A stretch of DNA of 64,000 nt. It comes from Lysobacter concretionis Ko07 = DSM 16239. GTDB taxonomy: Bacteria; Pseudomonadota; Gammaproteobacteria; Xanthomonadales; Xanthomonadaceae. The notes below the pieces were generated by a model. It worked only from the letters and a program-made list of their open reading frames with translations, had not been told where the DNA came from and searched no databases. The number at the start of each line of letters is the position of its first letter. Within the stretch, counting starts at the first letter, position 1. The position numbers were made by a program, and so were the translations under genes. The DNA is taken from positions 62,001 to 126,000 of the forward strand of contig NZ_AVPS01000006.1 of NCBI RefSeq assembly GCF_000768345.1, read 5' to 3'. Below are positions 8,773 to 17,447 of the stretch, piece by piece.

Positions 8773-9732
8773 GTGTCGCACGCCGTCGTCACTGTCATCG
8801 GCTCGTTCAACATCGACCACGTGTGGGCGCTGCCGACCCTGCCGCAGGTCGGTGAAACCCTGGCCGGCACGTACCACACCGGCCCCGGCGGCAAGGGCTT
8901 CAACCAGGCCACCGCGGCCGCACGCGCAGGGGCCCGGACGGCCTTCGTCTGCGCGCTCGGTGCGGATGCGGGCGGCCAGTTGGCACGCTCGCTGGCGGGC
9001 GCGGACGGCATCGACTTGCACGCGGCCAGCAGCGATGCCCCTACCGGCACCGCCGGCATCTATGTCGACCGGCAGGGCCGCAACAGCATCGTCATCGGGC
9101 CGGGCGCGAACGCGAGCCTGGACGCGGACTTCGTGCGTGCGCAGGCCGGTGTGCTGGCCGCCTCGACGGTGGTGCTGGCGCAACTGGAGTCGCCGGTGGC
9201 GGCGGTGGCGGCCGGGTTCGAGCTGGCCCGCGCCAATGACGCGATGACGGTACTCAACCCCGCGCCGGCGGATGCCGACCTGCCCCCGGACCTGCTGGCA
9301 CTGAGCGACCTGATCACGCCCAACGAAACGGAATTCTGCGCCCAGCTGTCGCGCCACCACGGCGAGCGGTTGGTCGCCGACACCGTCGCCGCACTGGACG
9401 ATGCAACCCTGCATGACCACTGCCGCAAGCTGTTGCCGCAGGGCAGCGTCATCATCACGCTCGGTGCGGCCGGCTGTTTCGTATCCCACGCCGGGCACCA
9501 ACTGCGCGGCGATGAGCGCGCGTTCTACCGCGTCGCCGCCGCGCCCGCCCGGGCCATCGACACCACCGGCGCCGGCGATGCGTTCAATGGCGCGCTGGTG
9601 GCTTCGATCGCGCAGTTTCCGGACCGGTCTTTTGCCCGCCATGTCGCCTTCGCCACCGTGTACGCGGCGCGCGCGACGGAAAGCGCCGGCGCCGCGGAGT
9701 CGATGCCGCATCTGGCGCCTGACGCGGACTGA
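8773..9732 (+). CDS. PfkB/ribokinase-family sugar or nucleoside kinase
   Basis: A 319-residue PfkB-family kinase starting at GTG (8773), ten bases after the transporter stop. The N-terminal motif GSFNIDHVW and the sugar-binding GGKGFNQATAAARAGA are ribokinase-like. NPAPAD and the C-terminal ATP/anion-hole signature DTTGAGDAFNGALVAS, with its catalytic Asp, are intact. Ribokinase phosphorylates ribose at O5'. Its coupling to a CNT transporter here suggests a nucleoside or nucleoside-derived ribose as substrate; this is inference from neighbourhood. Confidence 0.88.
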   Translation: MSHAVVTVIGSFNIDHVWALPTLPQVGETLAGTYHTGPGGKGFNQATAAARAGARTAFVCALGADAGGQLARSLAGADGIDLHAASSDAPTGTAGIYVDRQGRNSIVIGPGANASLDADFVRAQAGVLAASTVVLAQLESPVAAVAAGFELARANDAMTVLNPAPADADLPPDLLALSDLITPNETEFCAQLSRHHGERLVADTVAALDDATLHDHCRKLLPQGSVIITLGAAGCFVSHAGHQLRGDERAFYRVAAAPARAIDTTGAGDAFNGALVASIAQFPDRSFARHVAFATVYAARATESAGAAESMPHLAPDAD

Positions 9733-9840
9733 GTCACCGTCGGCGACCCGACATCCATGACCGACAGGAACAAGCTGTGCGCCTTCAGCCTGGCCCACGG
9801 CACCCAGCCGTCAGCCGGCCTCGCGGGTAGAATGCGCGCC

Positions 9841-10836
9841 ATGCAGATCGGCCCTTACACCATCGCTCCCAAGGTGATCCTCGCTCCCATGGCCGGGGTC
9901 ACCGACAAACCGTTCCGGGTGCTGTGCAAACGGTTGGGCGCAGGCTTGTGCGTGTCGGAAATGACCACGTCGGACCCGCGTTTCTGGACCACGGCCAAGT
10001 CGCGCCACCGCATGGACCACGACGGCGAGCCGGCACCCATCAGCGTGCAGATCGCCGGCACCGTGCCGTCGGTCATGGCCGACGCCGCGCGCCACAACGT
10101 CGATCAGGGCGCGCAGATCATCGACATCAACATGGGCTGTCCGGCGAAGAAGGTCTGCAACGCCTGGGCCGGCTCGGCGCTGATGCGCGAACCGGCGCTG
10201 GTGGCCGACATCCTCGACGCCGTGGTCAACGCTGTCGACGTGCCGGTGACGTTGAAGATCCGCACCGGCTGGGCGCACGACCACCGCAACGCGCTGGAGA
10301 TCGCCCGCATCGCCGAGTCGGCCGGCATCGCCGCGCTGGCGGTGCATGGCCGCACCCGCGACCAGCAGTACAAGGGCCTCGCCGAGTACGACACCATCGC
10401 CGAGGTCAAGGCGGCGCTGTCGATCCCGGTCATGGCCAACGGCGACATCGACTCGCCGCTCAAGGCCGAGCAGGTGCTGCACTACACCGGCTGCGATGCC
10501 GTGCTGGTCGGCCGCGCCGCGCAGGGACGGCCGTGGATCTTCCGCGAGATCGGCCACTACCTCGCCACCGGCGAGTTGTTGCCCGGGCCGACACTGGCCG
10601 AGGTCCGCGACGTGCTGCTTGCCCACCTCGACGACCTGCATGCGTTCTACGGCGAGCGTTCCGGCGTGCGCATCGCGCGCAAGCACCTGGGCTGGTACGC
10701 CAAGGACCATCCCGAAAACACCGCCTTCCGTGCCGTGGTCAACCAGGCCGAGACCGCCGAGTTGCAGGTCCGCCTGACCCGCGACTACTTCGATGCGTTG
10801 ATTGCCGGCGTGGCGCCGCTGCGGGCGGCCGCCTGA
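9841..10836 (+). CDS. dusB: tRNA-dihydrouridine synthase B
   Basis: An FMN-dependent enzyme of 331 residues that reduces specific uridines in the tRNA D-loop. It begins [39 protein letters not shown] carries the catalytic Cys, and [12 protein letters not shown] and GDIDSP are typical FMN/phosphate-site segments. The ATG at 9841 fits homologues better than the upstream in-frame codons. TAGAAT at 9828-9833, a few bases before it, resembles a -10 box, which would give a very short leader. The gene is not followed by fis, unlike in enteric bacteria. Confidence 0.93.
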   Translation: MQIGPYTIAPKVILAPMAGVTDKPFRVLCKRLGAGLCVSEMTTSDPRFWTTAKSRHRMDHDGEPAPISVQIAGTVPSVMADAARHNVDQGAQIIDINMGCPAKKVCNAWAGSALMREPALVADILDAVVNAVDVPVTLKIRTGWAHDHRNALEIARIAESAGIAALAVHGRTRDQQYKGLAEYDTIAEVKAALSIPVMANGDIDSPLKAEQVLHYTGCDAVLVGRAAQGRPWIFREIGHYLATGELLPGPTLAEVRDVLLAHLDDLHAFYGERSGVRIARKHLGWYAKDHPENTAFRAVVNQAETAELQVRLTRDYFDALIAGVAPLRAAA

Positions 10837-10960
10837 GGCATGTGTCCGCGGCGCAGGCCTTAACCACAGGCAAACTCCGGACACGGCACAATGCGCGATC
10901 CCGGCGTTGCCTGTATCATTCGCGCCCATCCCTTTATCCGAATGCAAGGATATAGCCCTG

Positions 10961-12199
10961 ATGTCCAGCTACCTGTTCACCTCCGAATCCGTCTCTGAAG
11001 GCCACCCGGACAAAGTCGCCGACCAGATCTCCGACGCCGTCCTGGACGCGATCCTGACCCAGGACAAGCGCGCGCGCGTGGCCTGCGAAACCATGGTCAA
11101 GACCGGTGTCGCCATCGTTGCCGGCGAGGTCACCACCTCCGCGTGGATCGACCTGGAAGAGCTGACCCGCAAGGTCATCGTGGACATCGGCTATGACAGC
11201 TCCGAAGTCGGTTTCGACGGCGCCACCTGCGGCGTGCTGAACCTGATCGGCAAGCAGTCGCCGGACATCGCCGCCGGCGTGGATGGCAGCCAGAAAAAGC
11301 AGAAGAAGCCGGAGGAACAGGGCGCGGGCGACCAGGGCCTGATGTTCGGCTACGCCTGCAACGAGGCCCCCGAGTTCATGCCGGCGCCGATCTACTACAG
11401 CCATCGGCTGGTGGAGCAGCAGGCCAAGATCCGCAAGAAGCGCAACTCGCCGCTGCCGTGGCTGCGTCCGGACGCCAAGAGCCAGGTCACCCTGCGCTAT
11501 GACGACGCCGGCCAGATCCTCGGCCTGGACGCGGTGGTGCTGTCGACCCAGCACGATCCGGGCATCAAGCAGAAGGACCTGATCGAGGCCGTGCGCGAGC
11601 ACATCCTCAAGCCGGTGCTGCCGAAGGCATGGCTGGACTCGCTGCCCAAGAACAAGATCCACATCAACCCGACCGGCATCTTCGTGATCGGCGGGCCGGT
11701 CGGCGACTGCGGTCTGACCGGGCGCAAGATCATTGTCGACACCTACGGCGGCATGGCGCGCCACGGTGGCGGTGCGTTCTCCGGCAAGGACCCGTCCAAG
11801 GTCGACCGCTCGGCCGCCTACGCCGCGCGCTACGTGGCCAAGAACCTGGTCGCCGCCGGTCTGGCCGACAAGTGCGAGGTGCAGTTGTCCTACGCGATCG
11901 GTGTCGCCGAGCCGACCTCGATCTCGGTCACCACGTTCGGCACCGGCAAGATCCCCGACCACAAGATCGAGCAGTTGATCCGCAAGCACTTCGACCTGCG
12001 CCCGTACGGCATCGTCAAGATGCTCGACCTGATCCACCCGATCTACCAGTCGACCGCGGCCTATGGCCATTTCGGCCGCAAGCCGAAGGAAGTCAGCTAC
12101 ACCGACGCCGTGGGCGTGGACCACAAGGCGACTGCGTTCTCGTGGGAGAAGACCGACAAGGCCGAAGAGTTGCGCAAGGCGGCGAAGCTGAAGAAGTAG
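10961..12199 (+). CDS. metK: S-adenosylmethionine synthetase
   Basis: MetK makes S-adenosylmethionine from methionine and ATP. The start is [20 protein letters not shown] with AAGGA at 10946-10950. [20 protein letters not shown] and [20 protein letters not shown] are the family signatures, and the 412 residues are slightly longer than the usual ~385. An insert after residue 105 ([13 protein letters not shown]) is a lysine-rich loop seen in some gammaproteobacterial enzymes. A plausible -10 (TATCAT, 10915-10920) precedes a leader of about 35 bases; no SAM riboswitch was recognised. Confidence 0.97.
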   Translation: MSSYLFTSESVSEGHPDKVADQISDAVLDAILTQDKRARVACETMVKTGVAIVAGEVTTSAWIDLEELTRKVIVDIGYDSSEVGFDGATCGVLNLIGKQSPDIAAGVDGSQKKQKKPEEQGAGDQGLMFGYACNEAPEFMPAPIYYSHRLVEQQAKIRKKRNSPLPWLRPDAKSQVTLRYDDAGQILGLDAVVLSTQHDPGIKQKDLIEAVREHILKPVLPKAWLDSLPKNKIHINPTGIFVIGGPVGDCGLTGRKIIVDTYGGMARHGGGAFSGKDPSKVDRSAAYAARYVAKNLVAAGLADKCEVQLSYAIGVAEPTSISVTTFGTGKIPDHKIEQLIRKHFDLRPYGIVKMLDLIHPIYQSTAAYGHFGRKPKEVSYTDAVGVDHKATAFSWEKTDKAEELRKAAKLKK

Positions 12200-12232
12200 A
12201 CTGCCCCGGCTGCAACCGGATGGTGTCGTCGC

Positions 12233-12258
12233 AAACGGGCCGCCTCGCGGCCCGTTTT
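12233..12258 (+). terminator. Rho-independent terminator after metK
   Basis: ACGGGCCGC-CTC-GCGGCCCGT forms a perfect nine-base stem with a three-base loop, followed by TTTT, 35 bases after the metK stop. Confidence 0.85.
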
Positions 12259-12366
12259 CGTTGGCCCGGCTCATCCCCCGCACCGACCATCGCGCCGGTC
12301 GCCAGCCACTGCGCCGCTGGCCTCACCATCAACGGCACTGCCTGCCCCATTACGGATTGATACGGA

Positions 12367-13992
12367 TTGCGCTCCTTGACTACCGACACCACCCCGCCGC
12401 CCATCGACGACAGCGATCGCCTCTCGCCCGAGCGCCTGCACATGGCGCTGGAACTGCTGGAAGCCGTCGCCGCCGACCGCACCCTGCTGGATGCGTTGCC
12501 GGCCGAGGAGCGCAAACGGCTGCATCGGGCCGTCGCCCGGGTCTACCACCCCGAGCCCGGCGCGCGCCGGCAGAAGCTCAAGGCGCAGGAACGCGAGCGC
12601 AATGCCGAGAACATCCTGCGCGCCGACGCAGTGCTGAACCAGACCGGCATCCGCGCCCTGCGACGCAAGCCGGTGTTCACCGCGCTCAACTACTTCCCGC
12701 CGCACGGCCCCGGCGAACCGGCGAAGCTGGCCCACGGCGAGTCCGGCGCCACCGGGGGGCGCGAGTCCCCCGAGCTGCTGCACTGCTATGTCTGCAAGCA
12801 GAAGTACACGCTGGTGCACCACTTCTACGACCAGTTGTGCCCGGCCTGCGCGGCGTTCAATTTCCACAAGCGCACCGAACTGGCCGACCTGTCCGGCCGC
12901 ATCGCGCTGCTCACCGGCGGGCGGGTCAAGATCGGCTACCAGGCGGGGCTGAAATTGCTGCGCGCGGGCGCGGAATTGATCGTCACCACCCGCTTCCCGC
13001 GCGACTCGGCGGCCCGTTATGCGCAGGAACCGGACTTCGGCGACTGGGGCCATCGACTGGAGGTGTTCGGCCTGGACCTGCGCCACACGCCCAGCGTGGA
13101 GGCGTTCTGCAGCGAGCTCGTCGCGACCCGTCCGCGGCTGGACTTCATCATCAACAACGCCTGCCAGACCGTGCGCCGCCCGCCGGAGTTCTACGCCCAC
13201 ATGATGGCCGGCGAGACGGCCGCGCTGCGCGATACACCCGAGGCGGTGCGCAAGCTGATCGGCAGCTACGAGGGCCTGCGCAGCCAGGACCTGCTCGGCG
13301 AGGCGACGGCGGCGGTGCAGGCCGCGGCGGCACGCGACGACCTGCCCGCCATCGGTGGCGACGTGGCCGGACTGGTGCGCGCCGCCGAGCTGTCACAGGT
13401 GCCGCTGCTGGCTGAGGAACTGCTGGGCCAGAAGCACCTGTTCCCCGACGGCCGGCTGGACCAGGACCTGCAGCAGGTCGACCTGCGCGGGCGCAACTCC
13501 TGGCGCCTGCAGATGCACGAGGTGCCATCGGTCGAGCTGCTGGAAGTGCAACTGGTGAATGCCATCGCGCCGTTCCTGATCAACGCGCGGCTGAAGCCGT
13601 TGATGCTGCGCAGCGCGGACGGCAGCGAGCCGACCCGCGACAAGCACATCGTCAACGTGTCCGCGGTGGAAGGGCAGTTCTACCGCAACTTCAAGACCAC
13701 CCGCCATCCGCACACCAACATGGCCAAGGCCGCGCTGAACATGATGACGCGCACCTCGGCGGCCGATTACCACGGCGACGGCATCCACATGAACAGCGTC
13801 GACACCGGCTGGGTGACCGACGAGGACCCGGCCGAGCTGGCCGCGCGCAAGGTGGTGGAGGAACGCTTCCATCCGCCGCTGGACATCGTCGACGGCGCGG
13901 CGCGGATCGTCGATCCGATCATCGACGGCTTCAACACCGGCGAGCACGTGTGGGGGCAGTTCCTGAAGGATTACAAGCCGACCGACTGGTAA
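12367..13992 (+). CDS. Atypical SDR-like Rossmann protein with a zinc ribbon
   Basis: A 541-residue protein (TTG start at 12367; ATG at 12442 is an alternative). Residues 25-100 are helical and basic. C140-x2-C143 and C158-x2-C161 form a zinc ribbon. A Rossmann domain follows from about 177 (RIALLTGGRVKIGYQAGL). The glycine motif is TGGRVKIG rather than TGxxxGIG, the NNAG motif reads NNACQ, and about 115 extra residues follow it. The Ser of NVSAVEG (S432) is kept. The YxxxK motif is T450-N-M-A-K454, so the catalytic Tyr is missing. Function is unknown; a non-canonical reductase or nucleotide-binding role is possible. It stands between the metK terminator and a repeat array. Confidence 0.8.
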   Translation: MRSLTTDTTPPPIDDSDRLSPERLHMALELLEAVAADRTLLDALPAEERKRLHRAVARVYHPEPGARRQKLKAQERERNAENILRADAVLNQTGIRALRRKPVFTALNYFPPHGPGEPAKLAHGESGATGGRESPELLHCYVCKQKYTLVHHFYDQLCPACAAFNFHKRTELADLSGRIALLTGGRVKIGYQAGLKLLRAGAELIVTTRFPRDSAARYAQEPDFGDWGHRLEVFGLDLRHTPSVEAFCSELVATRPRLDFIINNACQTVRRPPEFYAHMMAGETAALRDTPEAVRKLIGSYEGLRSQDLLGEATAAVQAAAARDDLPAIGGDVAGLVRAAELSQVPLLAEELLGQKHLFPDGRLDQDLQQVDLRGRNSWRLQMHEVPSVELLEVQLVNAIAPFLINARLKPLMLRSADGSEPTRDKHIVNVSAVEGQFYRNFKTTRHPHTNMAKAALNMMTRTSAADYHGDGIHMNSVDTGWVTDEDPAELAARKVVEERFHPPLDIVDGAARIVDPIIDGFNTGEHVWGQFLKDYKPTDW

Positions 13993-14500
13993 CGCTACAT
14001 AAGCGCCGCAATTTGCGGGGTGACCGGGGCGCCGGGAGCGAATGCCATTGGGGCGAATGTCCCCCGGCACCGATGAAGCCGGTGCCTCCTCCTTTATTTC
14101 GCCCCAACGGCATTCACTCCCGTTGTTCGGGCACGCGGCGGTTCCAGAAGCGCAAACCCGGCTGTGCGCTGTCCGCACAGCTCTGCGAGCCAACAGCACC
14201 GACGTGACCTGCAGACCTTCCGGGCGAATGTCCCCCGGCACCGATGAAGCCGGTGCCTCCTCCTTTATTTCGCCCCAACGGCATTCGCTCCCGTTGTTCC
14301 AGCACACGACGGTTCCAGAAGCGCAAACCCGGCCGCTCGCTGTCCACGTACCGCTGCGATCCGACATCACCGACGTGACCTGCAGGCCTTCGGGGCGAAA
14401 TAAAGGAGGAGGCGTCCGCCGCAGGCGGAGGCCGGGGGACATTCGCCCCGAAGGCCTGCAGGTCGCGCCCGAGACCGTCAGGTCACAACCAGGCCAGCGA
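13993..14500. repeat. Tandem array of large hairpin repeats (TTCGCCCC-armed)
   Basis: Two direct copies with a 171-base period (units starting near 14051 and 14222) each hold a 56-base hairpin (14050-14105; 14221-14276). These begin GGGGCGAATGTCCCCCGG (first base C in copy two) and end CCTCCTTTATTTCGCCCC. A third hairpin in opposite orientation is at 14392-14449, inside perfect 23-base arms (14377-14399 with 14442-14464). The innermost stems differ but still pair: GGCACCG/CGGTGCC in the first two, TCCGCC/GGCGGA in the third. Outer arms around copy one (GAATGCC/GGCATTC) extend it to about 90 bases. Open frames crossing the array are artefacts of the repeat. Confidence 0.85.
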
Positions 14501-14554
14501 TCGAGCAACACCTTCCCTATCTTCCCTGCGTCCCGGAGTCGGGCGAAGAACAAC

Positions 14555-14581
14555 AAAAACGGGCCGCGATGCGGCCCGTTT
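14555..14581 (-). terminator. Terminator of the S9 peptidase gene (possibly bidirectional)
   Basis: AAACGGGCCGC and GCGGCCCGTTT form an eleven-base stem around GAT. On the minus strand it ends in TTTTTG, about 45 bases after the peptidase stop. A second perfect hairpin (GGCCCGG/CCGGGCC, 14589-14607) lies between it and the gene. Confidence 0.8.
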
Positions 14582-14625
14582 CATTCGTGGCCCGGAATTT
14601 CCGGGCCCTGACGGTCCAGCCGTAA

Positions 14626-17124
14626 TTACGGGACCGCAACCGTCCCGGCATCACCGCCGTCAACGCCCTTCACGTACTTCTCCAGCCAGGCATCGGTCTC
14701 GGCCAGCATGTGCAGGATCGATTCGCGCGCGCGGTAGCCGTGCGACTCGTTGGGCAGCATCACCAGCCGCGCGTTGCCGCCGAGTCCCTTGATCGCGGCA
14801 AACAGGCGCTCGCTCTGCACCGGGAAGGTGCCGGAGTTGTTGTCGTCCTCGCCGTGGATGATCAGCAGCGCGTCCTTGATCTGGTGGGCGTAGTTGAACG
14901 GCGACATTTCCAGGTAGGTGTCCTGCGCCTGCCAGTAGTTGCGCTCCTCGGCCTGGAAACCGAACGGGGTCAAGGTGCGGTTGTAGGCGCCGCTGCGGGC
15001 GATGCCGGCCTTGAACAGGCGCGAGTGGGCCAGCAGGTTGGCGGTCATGAACGCGCCATAGGAATGCCCACCGATCGCGATCCGATCACGGTCGGCGACA
15101 CCGCGGCGGACCACTTCGTCCACCGCCGCCTCGGCCCCGGCGACCAGCTGCTGCAGGTAGGTGTCGTTGGGCTCGCGGTCGCCTTCGCCGACGATCGGCA
15201 TGGTCGGCCCGTCCATCACCGCGTAGCCGCGGGCCAGGAACGGCAGCGGCCCCCAGTAGCTGATCCCGTTGAAGCGGTACGGCGAACCGGTGACCTGGCT
15301 GGCCGCATCGGCCGATTTGAACTCGCGCGGATAGGCCCACAGCAGGGTCGGCAGCGGCCCGTCGCGGCGGGCGTCGTAGCCCGGCGGCAGGTAGAGGTTG
15401 GCGGTCAGTTCCACGCCGTCCTTGCGCAGGTAGCGGATCTGCTCCTTCTGCACGTCCCTGAGCTGCGGCGTGGGGTGCGGGAAACGGGTCAGCGCCACGG
15501 GATCGGCCGCAGGGTCCGCCAGATCGCGCAGGTGGATGTTGGCCGGTTCGGTCGGCGATTCGCGCGAGGTCAGGATGCGTCGACCTTCGCGGTCCAGCAG
15601 GGCCAGCGGAACCTCGTAATGCGGCGCCTGCGAATGGAACAGGCGCACGGAGTGCTTGTCGCGCAGGTCGTAGCGGTCGAGGAACGGACGATCGCCTTCC
15701 GGCGATGCGCCCTCGCCCACCAGGAACAGGCTGTTGCCGTCATCGGTGGTGACCAGGCGCTGGTTGCCGGCGGCATCCGGCGCGGTCACCGCCACGCCCG
15801 GATCGGCGTAACGGTCCTCCGACAAGCGCTCCGACAACAATTCGGCGGCCTGTTGCGGGTGGTCGGGGGCGATGCGCCACTCCTTGTACTGGCGCGTCTT
15901 CCACCAGTACTCGGCCAGCAGGGCCAGGTCGCCCCGGCCCCAGGTGATGCCGGCGTAACGCGACCCCAGCCGGGCCAACACGACCGGATCGTCCCGGAAC
16001 GGCGCCGCCTGCGCGTACACCACGTCGCGCACCTCGACCTCGCGCGCCGGATCGCCGCCGTCCTGCGCCTCCGCCCACACCAGGGTGGCAGGTGCATCGC
16101 TGCGCCACGACACCCGGCGCACACCGGTGGCAACGGCGTCGTTGCCGGTCGGCAGGCCTTCCACCAACGCCAACCGGGCGACGTCGTGGATGCGTTTGCC
16201 GTCCACGCCCAGCACCTCGATCCGGCGCGGGAAGCGCGAATACGGCACCAGATAGGAGAACGGACGCTCGATCGTCTGCACCAGCAAATGCCTGCCATCG
16301 GGCGAGGAAGCGGCACCGATATGCAGGTCGGGCGCGCCCAGTGGGGTCAGCTTCCCGTTGAGGCCGACGAGCGCCAGCTGGCTGGTCAGGTAATGGGCGA
16401 AGACTGTGGCATCGCGCTCGTTCTTCAGCAGGTCCTGGTAGGTGCGGATCGAGCGCACGTCGCCCTTGCTGTCGGTCTGCTGGATGCTCGGGCCGGCCGG
16501 AACCGCATTGCCCAATGGCGCGGCGGCCTGCTTGTCGGGCCGCAGGGTCACCAGCAACTGGCGGCTGTCGGGCATCCAGTCGAAGCCGGTGCCGGCCACG
16601 GTGTTCAACGGCCGGCTCAGCAGACGGCGGGCCTTGCGCGCGGACACATCGACCACCCACAGCTCCACCGCTCCGGTCGGGGTGTCGACATGGGTGAAGG
16701 CGAGGTGGCGCTGATCGGGCGACCACGCCAGATCGGCCAGCGCCAGGTTGGCCGGCAGACCGGCGATGCGCAGTTCCTGCTGGTCGACGATCGCCATCAA
16801 CCACAGATCGGAGCCGAACGAAAAGCGACTGCTGGCGTACGTATGCGGGTTGATGCGCATACCGGCCAGTTTGAGCTCCGGTTGTGCCACCACGTCGATG
16901 CCGGGCAGCGCCGGAGTCTTGACCAGACTGGCGAAATCACGGTTCGGACTCAACCGCAGCAAGGGCCGCCGCGGTGCATCCACCAGCGCCTGCAGGGCCG
17001 GATCGGGCAGCTGGTAGCCGTTGGTCGTGTCGGGCTGGGCAGACAGGGCCGGCGACAGCAGTGCCATGGGCAACAAGGCGACCAACAGGCCGGTGGCGCG
17101 GATGCGCCTGAAACGTATTTTCAT
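14626..17124 (-). CDS. Secreted S9 family (prolyl oligopeptidase-type) serine peptidase
   Basis: An 832-residue exported peptidase. The start at 17124 gives a clear signal peptide (MKIRFRRIRATGLLVALLPM then ALLSPALSAQ) and has GGGGAA upstream; the longer open frame runs into the ahcY leader. Residues about 100-590 are beta-propeller repeats. The C-terminal alpha/beta hydrolase domain has the nucleophile in GGHSYGAFM (S688), Asp in HGEDDNNSGTFP (about D761) and His in NESHGY (H795). It resembles the glutamyl endopeptidase/dipeptidyl-peptidase-like group. It is probably periplasmic and degrades peptides for nutrition, a common theme in this family of bacteria. Confidence 0.9.
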   Translation of the reverse strand: MKIRFRRIRATGLLVALLPMALLSPALSAQPDTTNGYQLPDPALQALVDAPRRPLLRLSPNRDFASLVKTPALPGIDVVAQPELKLAGMRINPHTYASSRFSFGSDLWLMAIVDQQELRIAGLPANLALADLAWSPDQRHLAFTHVDTPTGAVELWVVDVSARKARRLLSRPLNTVAGTGFDWMPDSRQLLVTLRPDKQAAAPLGNAVPAGPSIQQTDSKGDVRSIRTYQDLLKNERDATVFAHYLTSQLALVGLNGKLTPLGAPDLHIGAASSPDGRHLLVQTIERPFSYLVPYSRFPRRIEVLGVDGKRIHDVARLALVEGLPTGNDAVATGVRRVSWRSDAPATLVWAEAQDGGDPAREVEVRDVVYAQAAPFRDDPVVLARLGSRYAGITWGRGDLALLAEYWWKTRQYKEWRIAPDHPQQAAELLSERLSEDRYADPGVAVTAPDAAGNQRLVTTDDGNSLFLVGEGASPEGDRPFLDRYDLRDKHSVRLFHSQAPHYEVPLALLDREGRRILTSRESPTEPANIHLRDLADPAADPVALTRFPHPTPQLRDVQKEQIRYLRKDGVELTANLYLPPGYDARRDGPLPTLLWAYPREFKSADAASQVTGSPYRFNGISYWGPLPFLARGYAVMDGPTMPIVGEGDREPNDTYLQQLVAGAEAAVDEVVRRGVADRDRIAIGGHSYGAFMTANLLAHSRLFKAGIARSGAYNRTLTPFGFQAEERNYWQAQDTYLEMSPFNYAHQIKDALLIIHGEDDNNSGTFPVQSERLFAAIKGLGGNARLVMLPNESHGYRARESILHMLAETDAWLEKYVKGVDGGDAGTVAVP

Positions 17125-17261
17125 GAATTCCCCGGAATCTTCGGTGAGCGTGCGCAGTAGGAACGATCTGCCGGGACAAAGTCCCATACCCGGCGAGGGC
17201 GCGGCCAGTGAAGGAAGTCCCAAGGCGGGCCCCTGGAAGCGTCGCCGCACCCCCGAGCCGC

Positions 17262-17380
17262 TACAATTGCCCGGTTCGCCGAGGGGCGCTGCGACCGTGA
17301 CTTCGAGCACGGCCAGGCTTGGCGGGACCGATGGGCACGTCCAGTTCCAATGGCACGCCCGTCCGCAACAACGGCGCCCG
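17262..17380 (+). ncRNA. SAH riboswitch with promoter, upstream of ahcY
   Basis: The S-adenosylhomocysteine aptamer is recognisable: GCCGAGGGGCGCTGCGACC (17278-17296), CCAGGCTTGGCGGGACC, and the 3' pseudoknot strand CAACAACGGCGCCC (17366-17379). GGGCGC at 17284-17289 pairs with GCGCCC at 17374-17379. This family turns on SAH recycling when SAH builds up. TACAAT (17262-17267) is a good -10 box just before it. About 65 bases separate the aptamer from the ahcY start, with GGAG at 17437-17440 as ribosome binding site. Confidence 0.92.
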
Positions 17381-17447
17381 GTTGCCATTACCCACCCTTG
17401 TCTGCGCCTCTTCCCCGCGCGCGACGGGACCGAACCGGAGCTACGCC

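Noticed and set aside
6862-9798. 978-codon minus-strand frame across diguanylate cyclase, transporter and kinase genes
   Set aside because: It is antisense to three well-supported genes and composed of repetitive His/Arg/Gln/Gly-rich sequence; long antisense frames are expected at this G+C.
10837-10960. Possible SAM or SAH riboswitch before metK
   Set aside because: No aptamer core matches; the leader is short with an ordinary promoter-like region.
13993-14500. CRISPR array
   Set aside because: Repeats are long hairpins with a 171-base period and similar, not unique, intervening sequence; no cas genes are nearby.
13950-14611. Several frames across the hairpin array that look like proteins (MPLGRNKGGG.. 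and PEGLQV.. types)
   Set aside because: They are translations of the palindromic repeat and recur because the DNA element recurs.
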